Positions 12,828 through 25,415 of a stretch of DNA of 64,000 bases are shown piece by piece. Numbering within the stretch: the stretch's first letter is position 1; each line of letters opens with the position of its first letter. A model generated the notes under the pieces. That model made no database searches. It saw only the letters and a list, made by a program, of their open reading frames with translations, and was not told the origin of the DNA. The position numbers and the translations under genes are program-made. Origin of the DNA: Bolinopsis microptera (Eukaryota; Ctenophora; Tentaculata; Lobata; Bolinopsidae); NCBI RefSeq assembly GCF_026151205.1, contig NC_087081.1:5017246-5081245 (forward strand), written 5' to 3'.

Positions 12828-14044
12828 AGTGTATGGTTAGTTGTTGTGATAGTGGGAGCTATGGTGATATGCCTAAATAAGACGAGTTTTTAAAGCGAAA
12901 ATTGGATGTATCCGTACAAATAAAGTAAAAATGTCAATACCATGAATCTCAAATGTAATATAAAATTGAACAACACCGTCACATCGAACGATCACGGAAA
13001 TATTATGAAATGCTAGGCTTGCTCTTATGTACCCGATGATACGCTAGTTTTAGATCTCTATACAAACGCTTAATCTGGTTTACACACTCCCAATGCTGAG
13101 TAACAAAACACAGACAAGTAACTAGTCGGTCATCTTATGAATTGTAAGTCTATAAATATTTTATGTGAAAATTGAAGACATGTGATGCCCGAATACCGGA
13201 GATTATTGATGAATATATTCGTTAGGTCGCGATGAATAACGGCTGGTTATGAGTATGAGCGAAACATTTCTTGCCAACTGACTTAATGTCCGCAAAGATA
13301 TCTGTTACTCGGTAAATTTGGTATGATACTAAGTTGAGGACCGAAAAGAGGAATCTTAATCTGAGAATTATTGAGATTGAGAAACTTAAAGGTGATATGA
13401 ATGAGTTCCAATCCCCATCGATCGTCTAGCATATCTTAACAGGATGCCTGCTGGAGCACGCGATTGCGCTACTATGACGGTGTACTGCAGGTAGTGGTAA
13501 TGATCAAGAACTGTCCAACTCCAAGGGTGGACTAAAAGTGAACTGGTTCTAGAAGATGCACGTCACCAGTCTAAACCCGGAGGGACAACGCTCACATCCC
13601 ATACTCTAAAGGGTTTAGAGACTCAAACTTGGGCTTAAAATATCCGCAATACACATGTTTACACCGGCACTACAAAGGCTTCGAAGGCTCAAAACAACCA
13701 ACAAAAACAAATTTTCCACTGTTGGTGCGAGAAAAAAAAAAACCCATTCTAGAAGCCCATGCAACCGAGTGTGAATATTGAACTCCCCAAACCCCCCTCC
13801 CCCCGGACATATCAGAGCCCCCTGCAAGTGCCATTCCGTATCAGGGAAGGCACACGGCCTCGATCAGTAGTTCCAACCCTAGGGCAAATGTTTCCAAACC
13901 ACCCTTAGGCGCAAATATAAGGACTACTACACAGAGCCAATATACAACTCTTTCGTTGCTCAAGGATCTTTTGTATCATCTAAGGAAAGATTGAATATTA
14001 CTCGTGCCGCTACTCTGTCTTGTTGATATAATCACTTAAGGTAT
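12828..14044. other. Intergenic, no gene recognised
   Basis: Upstream of the start codon of the small minus-strand gene. It may hold its promoter, but no TATA or initiator arrangement stands out. The 70-codon frame at 13615-13827 has no support. Confidence 0.35.
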
Positions 14045-15675
14045 TTTTTTGTAAACACTTGATTTCGAGATAGCAGTTTGACCACAAACTAGGACCAGTG
14101 ACCGAACTTTGAGGGGGTCCCGGACCCCAACCGCCAAACGGTACCCGCTGGCAGCACGCCCATAGTTGGTCCAAATTAGGCCGAATTTACCAAATACCCT
14201 GAACTAGGTTGAAGTTCTCGAGCAACCAACACTCTATGACAGCTCATTTGCTGTAAAGAGGACCAAAACTGTGGAACAAAGTGCCCTGGCCATATATATT
14301 AAAGCTGAAGCTACGTTTGAGTCGTTAACGATTAGTTATGTCCAAGTTAATTAGCTTTGATACTGACTACCCTCCGACTTCCCGGTTATAGCTGCAGCTG
14401 GTCTAATTCCCTGGCAGATACTCGCCACGAGGTGGGTCAGAAATCTGATGACCCCTTCCTGCTACGAGATAAACACTCCAAAGTAACCAAAGTAAAGTAA
14501 CATGCCCCATACCCAGATTTATGTGCTCTACTTGTAGCAGTGGTTCTGAACTCGTATATGAAATTTCATCAAGATTGGCCAAAAAAATTACTGAGTTATC
14601 AGCCCAAAAACCATATGCCCATATTTGGACATACGCACCAAATTTGTAGATTTCGGTCCCATAAATTGGGCAAAATATCAATATTTTTGAATAAAACTTA
14701 CTTATATGAAAGGTACAAAGGCCTAAACTTACATATTTAAGTAAGTTATAAGCTTTATATCTGTTTAAATGTGGATACGAAGGCGAAAAAAAACCACAAA
14801 AAATGAACTAAATTGCCCATATCTGCGGTTCGCGATAATCGCGGAATTGATTTCCATCAAAAATTAGTAACAACTCCATCCGTTTTTCAAAATTTTTGCC
14901 ATGAAATTTTTCGGAATCGACTCATAATCGCATTTCGACCTATATTATATTTAGAGAATCAGATTTTTGATTTAGGCCTCAAACAAAATTGGCGGCCAAA
15001 TTCCAAAATTTGATTACAGAACTTCCAGAATTTGGCCGCCAAATTTTGTTTGAGCCTAAAATAAATACAAAAAATTCCGTTTTCAAAATAAGGTCCAAAA
15101 TGCGATTTTGAGTCGATTCCGAAAATTTCATGCAAAAATTTGAAAATCTTATTGAGTTTGTATACAATTTTAATGAGATCAAATCCGCGAATATCGGGCG
15201 AACCATTTTTTTTGTGGTTTTTTTTTTTTCGCCTTAGAATCCCACATTAAACAGATATAACTATAACTTACATAAAATATGTCTTTAGGCTTGCCTTTCT
15301 AAAAAGTACGTTTATTCAACAATATTGATATTTGCCCAATTTTATGGGACGAAATCACCAAATATGGTGCGTATGTCCAAATAATGTGCATTTTCGTTAT
15401 TTGCTCATAACTCAGACTTTTTTGTCCATCTTGATGAAATTTCATATACAGTTCAGAAGACACTAGCTACAAGTAAAGCACATAAACTCTGGTATGGGTC
15501 ATGTTTCAGGTATTTGGCAATATAGGCTAATTGGACCAAATCTGGGCCGTGGCTGCCCCGCGGGTACCGTTTGGCGGTTGGGGTCGGGACCCCCTCAAAA
15601 GTTCGGTCCCTGGTCCTAGAATTGTTTGGTCCCAACTAGCTATCTCGAATCAGTTTCACAAAACAAATTACCCAT
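14045..15675. mobile_element. Second foldback element, about 1.6 kb
   Basis: Sequence around 14060-14190 (TTCGAGATAGC, then GACCGAACTTTGAGGGGGTC and CCGCCAAACGGTACCCG) recurs inverted at 15550-15660. The arms meet near 15018, where GGCGGCCAAATT faces AATTTGGCCGCC. The left arm is about 300 bp longer because of other sequence at about 14215-14520. No transposase is seen. The outer ends are too degenerate to read a target-site duplication. Confidence 0.75.
14235..14331 (+). pseudogene. LINE C-terminal relic (PKLWNKVPWP)
   Basis: In two frames joined by a frameshift, the sequence reads SSFAVK followed by PKLWNKVPWPYI. This is the widespread GPKLWNxLP block at the C-terminus of CR1-type LINE proteins. 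It lies in the extra segment of the left arm of the foldback element. Confidence 0.5.
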
Positions 15676-15904
15676 TGCCCCCCCCATCCGCCCCTTAAAA
15701 AACTCGAACATTCGAGATTTTTCAGCGAAAAAACCTGTTCCGAATCCGATCACGTGACATTTTTAGTATATAGACTGACAACTTACTTAGACACAATGGA
15801 TTTTACATCTAGCTGCCTCCCGGGAAATTAAATCTGCAGATCGAAGTCTAATTGGGCTAGAATTCCAAAACTTCGTTCCGATGAGCGGGATATGTAAGTG
15901 TCTG

Positions 15905-16422
15905 TGAGGAGGCTGAATGATTGGTTTAACATCTGTCTTGGTGGGGAACCAGTCAGTAGTCACCCTGTTGTACATCCCAGAAAAGAAAGCTGTCGGTGAA
16001 CCTAACCTACCGTATTTCAGCGCGCCTAATAAGAAACCAACAGAGATGCCCCCTGTGCATATTACTTCATGAGTACTTCTTTGGACAAGATGAACAAGGA
16101 AGCAGTAAGTGCAGTGGAAATGGAACGGTTCCGACCGAATTTGGTGGTGAGCGGCTGCGCGACTGGGGCAAAGAAATTCTGGAAAGTTATCAGAATTGGG
16201 GATCAGGTGGAGTTGGAGTAAACGTGCATGACCCCGAGATGTAGCCTCATGATCAATCTCTTTAAAAGTGAGCAGAACAACAAAGTGTTTGACACGGTAT
16301 ACAAACATGGACCGTTCAGGGCGGATGCCCGGAACAATGCCTTTGTTTTGGAAGTTACTGGAAGGTGTTGCGACCGGGCAGGTGAGGTGGGAGATGAGAT
16401 TGTGGTACTGAAGTCAGTTTAA
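15905..16422 (+). pseudogene. MOSC-domain protein pseudogene (mARC/MOCOS C-terminus-like)
   Basis: The intact relatives bind the molybdenum cofactor or its sulfur in MOSC domains, as in mitochondrial amidoxime-reducing component and molybdenum cofactor sulfurase. Read in order, with breaks, the sequence shows LNDWFNICLGGEPV near 15915-15955 and VTLLYIPEKK from about 15960. A frameshift near 16070 is followed by STSLDKMNKE, then ERFRPNLVVSGC (16125-16165), WKVIRIGDQVELE, and an in-frame TAA at about 16218. The same frame resumes as TCMTPRCSL and finishes EVGDEIVVLKSV with a stop at 16420-16422. RFRPN, the TPRC cysteine block and the terminal (R)VGDE-V are characteristic MOSC landmarks. Two frame breaks plus a nonsense codon mean it is not functional as it stands. 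Introns at the breaks cannot be fully excluded. Confidence 0.65.
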
Positions 16423-16829
16423 CCGGATCATCTCTCTCTGTCTCCATGATATACCTGATAACACTTTATTTTGGGAAACCAGCCTTTTGGTAGGAACTGG
16501 GTTTAATTGAAACAATTTGTATAATTCACAAGTATACTACTCTTTTCACATTTTCCAACAAAGAAGCTCTTACAAAATTTGTATATGATTCTAGATACGT
16601 GTTTTCTTTCGTTTAACCAACAGTTTACAATAGTAACCGCCAATTACAGTAAACCGAAGTTATAGTTACAAATATGTTGAGTAACGGTAAATTCCCTAAT
16701 TTCTTCGCCAAAGATTCACTGCAATGGCAGTTTCCCCATTTAACCCCCCAATCACTTTCCCAATAATTCGGCTGACTAATCAACTGAGGAGTTGTATTGA
16801 TCCAACTAAAGCTCTCTTCCTAGACTAGG

Positions 16830-16902
16830 GATGACACCGAATTTGAACCACCTAGCTAGCGATTTAAAGACTGAGGTGCTGTAACCACTGAGCCACCTAG
16901 CC
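16830..16902 (-). mobile_element. tRNA-derived SINE head
   Basis: On the minus strand a 73-base block starts GGCTAGGTGGCTCAGTGGTT. It contains an A-box-like TGGCTCAGTGG and a B-box-like GGTTCAAATTC at normal tRNA spacing. TTTAAATC replaces a recognisable anticodon stem-loop, and the acceptor ends do not pair. These features are usual for tRNA-derived SINEs and argue against a working tRNA. The 3' body and tail were not delimited. Confidence 0.6.
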
Positions 16903-18879
16903 AAAATAAATTATTTATTGATAACAATATTTAAAATTATACTTTTTTGTTTTTAAGAACGATCGAAACTAAAATTATGAATTATTTCGATATCCTACAA
17001 TATCGTTAATTTAGCAATAAACAAATTACGCGAATAATACAAAACTGTTACGAGATTACTCGAATCCGTTTTATCCTGAATTTCGCATCTTTAAATATAC
17101 CCTGAATTACAGGAACAAATAAAAAAAAAAACAAAAAAACCAATCAATTCTTATAAACTAAAAATAACTCAAATTTGATAAAGTTAAATCTAAACGTTAA
17201 AAAAACCTAACCTGTTTATCACATGGCGCGGCGAGAGTTTTTTTAACTTTATAATCCTAAAGAAGTGAAATAATTCTTATCAAGTTTAGTTAATATATCG
17301 AATATTACATACAGTTGCTACAAGTGAATTAGTAAAGTTAATGTGATAAATGCACATCATATTTACAACAATCTTTAAAGTAAGCTTTCAAACGTTTAGT
17401 ACGAAAAGAGATTAACTTAAGATTTTATTAAAAAACATATTAACTTTAAGTTCAATATTCATATGCGTACTCATCATGTACCCCGAATCCCTACTTCTAA
17501 AGAATCAATCTTATGATCCTCGATAAATTTGGTTTCTAATAACAGTGGTGGTTTTTCTGGAAGTGCTATTCAACCTCTTTACCTTCCCGTCCCTTTGTAT
17601 AGCCAACAATTGGTTCTTCTTGCAAGCGGTTCTGACTGCGTTCCTACCTTGGAGGACCCCAGGAAGAAGACATGAGAGTTTACTTGAATTTCTCTCCCGA
17701 AGTCAATCCGACCAAGTTGTATGAGTACGATCGAGCGGCTCTGCACGAATCTGATTTAAACCTGCGGCCAGCGACCTTCACCACCCCACTCCTACAGTGT
17801 TAGCTAACAATATCCTAAGGTGGGGTGTCCAGCCTAGGTGATATCATCTGACTCACCAGAATCTGATACCAGTTTGTAATAGGACACTGTCACGATGCCT
17901 CCACAAGATTACCAACTGTCGACCTCCAAAAAAGGCGGTTTTGTAAGCATCTTCAGGTAGTTTCACCTCCCTGAGCCCAGTACCGATCAGCAACCTCCGA
18001 CACCTTCAGCAAGAGATAAGGAGAAGCCCCAAACTTTTCTTATCGTCAACACTGCCTTGGTAATGCTCAGTTGCAAGTTATTACAGCAGAAGGAATCTGT
18101 TGAGTGGTGAGCTTGCTTTGATTCCAGCTCAGACACGTTCGCCCGTGTAACTGGCCCCGTACATCCAGGAGGATGACTCAGTGGTTGGCCAGGAGTAGAG
18201 ACGCCAGTGTGTGAAGTGCGATCTATTTTACAAGAGAGCAAGTTTTACTTTTTTGTGATAAACCCTCATGACATTCCTGTTGTCCAGTGATCCCTAAAAA
18301 TCTTTGATTCGAAGGAAATTTCCCTGTTCTGGAACGACGATGAATTCATGGAAAGGTCAGCATAGAACTGTCTTTTAACCTTGATAAAGAAATTTGGACC
18401 GACAGATGTGCTTGGGAGGAGCCGAAATTTCCAAAAGAAATCCATATAGTCATCCCCTAATCATTATCCGATGAAAATATTGCAGATCAGATTGTGACCA
18501 TGCCATGAAAGCCTTTTCCAACACCAAAGGAAAGAATACGGGCTATGTAGCAATATCGAGTGAGGGTGGGAGTGTCTCCTAAAACGATGCAAGGAAGACT
18601 ATGACGGCAGCTACACGGTGATGTGTATAGCTATGTGGTATCGCTCTTAAACCAATATGCTCAGGGGATCAAACGCCCAAGAGTCACAGTCATCTCTACC
18701 ATTCTGAAGACATCATCCATTGCAGGCTCATCAATCTTCTCCTCACATCCTGCGTCCTTGAACCCTGGCGGTGCTCATCACAGCGAGAGGGTACTCTAAG
18801 TACCGGGGACTACCTGTGGCGCCGTAATCTGTGGAGAGGCCGGAAGCAGGATGCTCCCAAACGTTGGAGGAGAATAGGG
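16903..18879. other. Intergenic, possible further SINE debris
   Basis: Around 17720-17800 the minus strand has a weak B-box-like GGTTTAAATC and may be a diverged SINE. I see no supportable gene. Poly(A)-rich tracts lie at 17120-17150. Confidence 0.3.
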
Positions 18880-19061
18880 TGCAAAAGCTACTCCGTACCA
18901 TCATGGATGTGCAATCTCATGTAGCTTTCACTATGTTGCCTGCAATAATGCCAGATCTATTTAGCCCAAGATTCTGCCAGCCAATTCTCAAATTTCCCTT
19001 TTAATCTCACGATGACCAGAAGATTGAGAGACAAAATGGAGAACCTTCCCGAAACACGGTG

Positions 19062-19445
19062 CTATGATGGTCGAAGGACTTGACCGACCAAGGTCCTCTT
19101 CAGGTCTTCCTTCGACCAGCCGCTGCCAGCCCCACTCTTGTAAGTTTCCCCCGAGGCCAGATGTTCCAGTAGAACCTGACCCAGACAGCTATAAACGGAA
19201 TAATGTGATGTGTAGTGTCCAATCACTGCTTCGTAAGGAGAGAAGTGGGGTGCTGCGGTGTGACTTTGGGAGGTCTTCCTTATCCATGCATTTCTGTTTC
19301 TAGGTGCCCCCTTGTTGTCAATACCAGAATCTTTATCATCTTGCCTCATATTCAGATCAGCTTTTTTGGATCTTTTTTCCAAGCAATCTTCTACTTCGTG
19401 ATAGATAGGTTGCTGTGTATGGACTGGTACAACAAAAGTTACCAT
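19062..19445 (-). other. Uncharacterised minus-strand open frame / possible exon
   Basis: An open frame of about 130 codons follows an acceptor-like TGTTTTCAG at about 19446-19454. Its composition is protein-like (HEVEDCLEKRSKKADLNMRQ, then HFSPYEAVIGHY). I recognise no domain. Its 3' third lies in the segment duplicated at 21.2-21.4 kb, where the frame is broken, so it may be transposon-derived rather than a host gene. No partner exon was found. Confidence 0.3.
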
Positions 19446-20306
19446 GGTATTGTCTGAAAACATTTAATAGATAATTGGCAAAGGCTTTAATTAAAAATGT
19501 TAGCAATTAGTATGATGGAAATTTTAAGTGGATACAGTCTCAAAACAACAATCATTGTAAAGACCATAACATTGCACAAGTATGGGCACTAAAAGACAAA
19601 TTCACGCTATATTGTTAAATCTTGGAATCACTAATATAAGTCAATTCGAACAAAACATAACAATTTGGCTAGTAACGAACAAAAAACAAGTCAAAAGGTA
19701 TTTCACAGTTTTCTTGGAAAACTACTTTATGGTTTAAAACATGTTTCGTGCCTTACACTGATCATTATGATGAAAACATTTTTCGGTTTTTCGAAGTCCG
19801 CAACCTACCCCTTCGATAAGCGAATTTTGACTCGAGGGTGCCCCTTTGTAATGTGTCTCTGAAGGCAGGCCTCCACTTCACAATACGAGCCGGAAGCGGG
19901 AGCTCTGCCTTCAAAGGTAACGTATCGAGAGACTCGGACCGGAAATTTTCTGAGTCAAATTTTTTCAAAAAGTTTTTGCTGTGAAATTACTTTTGTTCAT
20001 GTTCCAATTATGAACATTATGATCATTATGATCATTATGATCATTAAGATCATTATGAGCCGAAAAGACTTTTCGGGTTTTCTGAACTCCGTACCTACAT
20101 TCGGAAGGCTGTGGATGTGGAGTGGTTTTCATATACAGGGTTGGCCAGAAGTCACTGACATACGTGACCTTAATAGCTCCGCGTGTTTATAAATGTTTGG
20201 GAGCTTGTTGATTTGCAGATACATACTGTACTTTCTGGTTCGAAGATTCCGTCGTCAAAATTTGAAAATTAGAATATTTTAAACCACGGCCCATTCAAAA
20301 TTAAAA

Positions 20307-20640
20307 CACCTATCCTTATCGGACCTTATTTGGACGGACATTAATTGAGCGCTAGAGACCCTAACGTCATCTTAATGTCCGTTCAAATAAAGTCCATTCA
20401 TTTAGGGTCCGTCCAAGTTAAAGTCCGTTGAATTTTTTCAAAAATATTTCACTATCAAACTTTTTGTCCCAAATATGAAAATATGATAACTTTTATTGGT
20501 GCCATAATTTTAACGACGGAAAGGTCACCTTGGTCTGGCCGGAGGCACAGAAAACTCTACTAGTATAATGATGTATTCACTTTTCAAGGGCACTTGGCGG
20601 AAAAAAAGTCAATAATAAGTGACGTTGACCAGAAAATTTG
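20307..20640 (+). mobile_element. pogo-like element, end plus transposase relic
   Basis: The end sequence CTTATCGGACCTTATTTGG followed by several GGACGGACATTA-type repeats matches, in opposite orientation, the right end of the element at 29598-30482. From about 20545 a frame-shifted transposase fragment reads in the order EAQKTLL, DV/F and KG-LAEK. The other end of this copy was not found. A further broken copy of the transposase piece lies at about 21415-21530. Confidence 0.6.
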
Positions 20641-22061
20641 ATGGACGAAGAAAATTGAAAATTGAAAATAAGACACATTCCGAAATGAGCTGCGGTGGGA
20701 TCCGAATGATAAATTTAAAGCCTTAGCCGACTAAAAATGATTTACTGAAACAAGAAATATTTTAAGACTGTATTTGGTTCATTAGAAAGTTTCGCACGAG
20801 ATGGACCACGATTATCACAATTTAACTTTTTTTTTCAGATGCTTTAAATGGAATTTTAAACAACCTATTAATACACTATACAGTCCCAAGTGTGGGGCCA
20901 GAGATTAGCCAGGCAGCTTCCCCGGTAATTCGAAAAGGAATGCACATTTTAGTTTTTCGAAAAATTTTCCAGCGATTTGCTATAGGATGCAATCGGCATA
21001 CACAATGATCAATCAAGCAAGATTTTGTTTGTGACAATTTACTTACTGAATTTAGTGGTCTTGGTTTGCGAATCCCAGAAATGGAGAGAAGAGGGTTCAG
21101 AAAGCTCTCCGTTCCAAATGTGCAATCTCATGTTTAGCATTTTCACAATGTTGCTGCAATTAATTACTAACTAATTAAACCCGATACTGCCAGCCATTCT
21201 CAATTGTCTTTTAATCTCACGATGAACAGAAGATTGAGATTCAAAATGGAGAACCTTCCCGAAACGACAACGTGCTATGATGTCGAAGGACTTGACCCGA
21301 AACCAAGGTCCCTCCTTCAGTTTATCCTGTCCGTACCAGCGCTGCCAGCCCCATCTTGTAGTATCCCGAGGCCCAGATGTTCCAGTAGAAACCTGTCCCC
21401 AGATGTCCCAGTAGAACCTGGTCTGCCGGAGCACAGAAAACTCTACTAGTATACTGATGTTTTCACTTTTCAAGGGCCACTTGGCGGAAAAAAGTCAATA
21501 ATAAGAGACGTTGGAACAGGAAAATTTGATGGACGAAGAAAATTGAAAATTGAAATAAGACCACAAGTCCGGAATTGAGCTGGCGGTGGGATCGAATGAT
21601 AATTAGCTTAGCCGACTAAATAATTTAATGAAACAAGAAATATTTTAAGACTGTTATTTTAGGTCATTAGGAAAAGTTCGGCACGAGATGGACCACTTAT
21701 TCACAATTTAACTATTTTTTTCAGAAGGCATAATTGAATTTTACCATCCTATTATACACTATACGGGTCCTAGTGGTGGTCCCAGAGAATTAGCCCGGCA
21801 GCTTCCCGGTAATTCGAAAAGGAATGCACATTTTAGTATTTTTTCGAAAAATTTTCCAGCGATTTGCTATTCAGGATGCAAATCTGGCACTAAGAAATGA
21901 TAAATCAGCAAGATTTTGTTGTGACAATTTTACTGAATTTAGTGACTTTGGGCGAAGTCCCCAGAATTTTGAACAATGCTTGCAGCAGTGATCTTGAAAA
22001 GGGTGCAAGGAGAGAGAACCTGGAAAATATTTAGGAAAACATGCTTTAAGGTATGAATTCT

Positions 22062-23488
22062 GGTGATGAGAAATGTAAATTTGGACTATAAAGACTGTTG
22101 TGCAGATATCCTGTGCAGGCAGTCTGCAGATGGTGATGAGAAATGTAAATATATGGACTATAAAGACCGTTGTTGCAGCTATCCTGTGCAGGCAGTCTGC
22201 AGAGGATGAGAAATGTAAATTTGGACTATAAAGACCGTTGTGTCCGCTATCCTGTGCAGGCAGTCCTGCAATATGGTGATTGAGAAATGTAAATTTTGAC
22301 TATAAAGACCGAGTTGTGCCATATCCTGTGCAGGCAGTCTGCAGAATGGTGATGAGAAATGTAAATTTTGACTATAAAGACTGTTTGTGCAGATATCCTG
22401 TCAGCATCTGCAGATGTATGAGAAATGTAAATTTTGGACTATAAAGACTGTTGTGCAGATATCCTGGTGCAGGCATCTGCAGATGGTGATGAGAAATGAA
22501 AATCTTGACCTATAAAGACTTTTTGTGCAGAATATCCTGTGCAAGCAGACTGCCGATGGTGATGAGAAATGAAAATTTTGACTAAAAGACTGTTGTGCAG
22601 ATATCCTGTGCATGCCATACCCTGCAGAGGAGATGAGAAATGTAAATTTTGCCTATAAAACTGTTGTGTGCCGAAAACCTGTGCAGGCCAGTCTGCAGAT
22701 GGTGATGAGAAATGTAAAATTTTTACTAATAAAGACTGTTTGTGCAGTATATCCTGATGCCGCGCAGTCTGCAGATGGTGATGAGAAAAAGTAAATTTTG
22801 ACTATAAAGACTGTTGTGCAGATATCCTGTGCATGCAGTCTCAGATGGTGATGAGACATGTAAAATTTTGACTAAAAGACTGTTGTGCAGCTAACCAGTC
22901 AGGCAGTCTGCAGATGGGATGAGAAATTAAATTTTGACTTAAAGACTGTTGTGCAATATCCTTGCAGGCAGTCTGCAGATGGTGATGAGAAATGAAAATT
23001 TTGACTATACAGACTGTTGTGCAGATATCCTGTGCAGGGCAGTCTGCAGATGGTGATGAGAAAATGTAAATTTTTGACAAAAAGACTGTTGTGCATATAT
23101 CCTGTGCAGGCAGTCTGCAGATGGTGATGAAGACAATGTTAAATTTATGACTAAAAGACTATTGTGCAGATATCCTGTGCAGGGTCAGTCTGCAGAAAGG
23201 TGATGAGAAATGTAAATTTTGACCTGATAATAAGACTGTTGTGCAGATATCCTGTGCAGGCAGCTGCAGATGGTGTGAGAAATGTAAATTTTTTGACTAT
23301 AAAGACTGTGTGCAGATATCCTTGGCAGCAGTCTGCAGATGGTGATGAAAATGTAAATTTTTGACTATAAAGACTGATGTGCAATATCCTGGCAGGCAGT
23401 CCGCAGATGGTGAAGAAAATGTAAATTTTGCCTATAACGACTGTTGTGCAGATAATCCTGTTCAGGCAGTCTGCATATGGTGATGGGC
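22062..23488. repeat. 70-bp minisatellite, about 20 degenerate copies
   Basis: The consensus unit of about 70 bp contains GCAGATGGTGATGAGAAATG, then TAAATTTTGACTATAAAGAC, then TGTTGTGCAGATATCCTGTG. Copies differ mainly by single-base insertions and deletions, many in homopolymer runs. The overlapping open frames on both strands are products of the repeat, not genes. Confidence 0.9.
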
Positions 23489-25009
23489 AACTGCACTGTA
23501 ATAACTGTAGATAACTCGTCAATAGTACTGTAATAATTACCTTCTTAGCAGCAGATGTTACAACTATACAGATATCGGAGAAATAATATCTAAAACATCA
23601 AAATTTATTAACTTTCTGAACAAAGAAGGGGCCATAACGAAGGGCCATAATATACGGGAATACCGTCCTGCAGTCTCACCCTCATTCACACTCACAAATT
23701 AATTCGTGGTCATTTCGGATACGAGATTGGGACGGGTTCTATACATCAAACACACAGAAGACGGGAATATTTTCAGATCCTCTATTATACTGCCAACAAT
23801 AACGCGAGTCTTGGGACTTATCGAGGATCATCGAATATGACACCATCATGATTGATCCAAATTAAATGATAAACTCCAAGAAAATGAATCAGCTCTAACA
23901 GTTGTCTCCATAATTTGTAGTAACGTGAAGCAGTTAGACAAAAGTTTCGGCTTTTATGAAAACGACGTCACTGCGCAATGTTGATAAAAACATTATTCGG
24001 TCAAGACAATGTTTTGTCGATGTACAAAGGGAACAGTTAAACGACAGAAATTTGTCAGTTATTGATATTTTATCAATGACGACTAGAAACTTTATTGGGA
24101 ATCTTCCAAATTATGAAACAACAAGAAAATTATAAAAAATAATATGTCGCATGATCAATTCCCACACACAAATGGCATATGGTAACTGTGAAGAAGTGGA
24201 GACGGACTGACAACGAAATCACAGTATCACAGTGTCACGTGTCCCGAAACAAATATATGTCACCTCCCCACAAAAATCAATCATATGAAATTACAAGGTA
24301 TATAATATTATAACCCATTAGGGATACAAGTTTTTAAAGTTTTAGTCGATTTTGATTGCAATCTTGAATCTAACACACTAGGTCACTGCACGCTAAAATA
24401 GATATCCAAAAAGCTAATCTGTATCTCGTTTAAATTATAAGATACAGGACGCATACGACCCACTCGCATTCGACACACCTCGTCTGGGTTGCAAACGACC
24501 CATCACGGTTTTTTCCGGCTATATTCCTGCAACAACCCGTTAGGATAAAATACAAACTGTAGAATAAGATAAAAGCATTACATATCTACCGATACTGTGT
24601 GACTAAACACCCGCTGTAATATCATAAGATAGTATGTATGGTCCTGCATATATTCCTTTCCACACTTACGCTAAGTTTTAACCTCCCAAGTCGTACTTTC
24701 AATATTTAAGAAGAACTTAATCAATGCGAATTAAGTTAAAATTTGTAATTAAAGACTCAGTTCGTGGATGAAAAACGAAGGGTTTTGCAGTTTGCTTAAA
24801 TTTGTACTTAAGTCATTCTTAAGTACACTATAAACCGTTCGTGGAAGACACCATCGGGTAATCTGGTAATTTATCGATGAACCCGTACTTGGGCCGGAAT
24901 CTCAGTTTGGGCACAGCCTCAAACATAAGGCACAGTTGGGGCAAGGTTCGTGTACAGTTGAGACTGAGGGGAGAATCACTTGAAATCAGTTAAGGCCCAG
25001 TTAACCTAG
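23489..25009. other. Intergenic, no gene recognised
   Basis: A plus-strand acceptor-like TTTTCAG near 23775 is followed by about 25 open codons to a TGA, which is too little to call. Nothing else is supportable. Confidence 0.35.
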
Positions 25010-25415
25010 GCACACTCGGTGAAAAGATTAGGCACCTCGTTGAAATGTTGGGGCACAACTCGAGGAAATGTTGGGGAAATGTTGTGGCAAACTCGGGAAA
25101 TGTTGGGGAAGATGTTGGGGCACACTCGGGAAATGTTGGAAATGTTGAGGCACACTCGGTGAAAATGTTTGGGGCACACTCGGGGAAATGTGGGGCACCA
25201 CTCGGTGAAATGTTAGGCACACTCGGTGAAAAGTTGGGGAAATGTAGGGGCACGCTCAAGGAAATGGTTGGGAAATGTTGGGGCACACTCGGTGAAATGT
25301 TGGGGGATAGCACACTGCGGTGAAATGTAGGGGCAAACACTCGTTGACATGTACGGGGCACAGTGCACACTCGAGTAAATGTTAGGGGCACACTCGGTGA
25401 AATGTTGGGGCACAG
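25010..25415. repeat. About 22-bp minisatellite, degenerate
   Basis: Roughly 18 units based on GGGGCACACTCGGTGAAATG with a trailing TT. They vary by many single-base insertions and deletions. Short proline- or glycine-rich frames on either strand are repeat artefacts. Confidence 0.9.

Larger units (their letters stand above)
18880..21960. repeat. Partially duplicated, indel-rich block
   Basis: Two segments recur in direct orientation. About 18880-19200 matches 21090-21430, and about 20510-21080 matches 21410-21960. The copies agree in long words but differ by many one- and two-base insertions and deletions, more than by substitutions. The second pair carries the pogo-like transposase relic. 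A tandem duplication of roughly 0.9-2.2 kb followed by decay, or poorly corrected sequence, would explain it. Confidence 0.65.

Noticed and set aside
15787-16308. 173-codon minus-strand frame
   Set aside because: It is antisense to the MOSC-like sequence and has no recognisable domain of its own.
16830-16902. Functional tRNA gene
   Set aside because: A and B boxes are present, but the acceptor stem does not pair and the anticodon arm is not recognisable; SINE origin is more likely.
22401-23522. Several 60-123-codon frames in the 70-bp repeat
   Set aside because: Repeat artefacts; frames shift with each indel and lack any domain.
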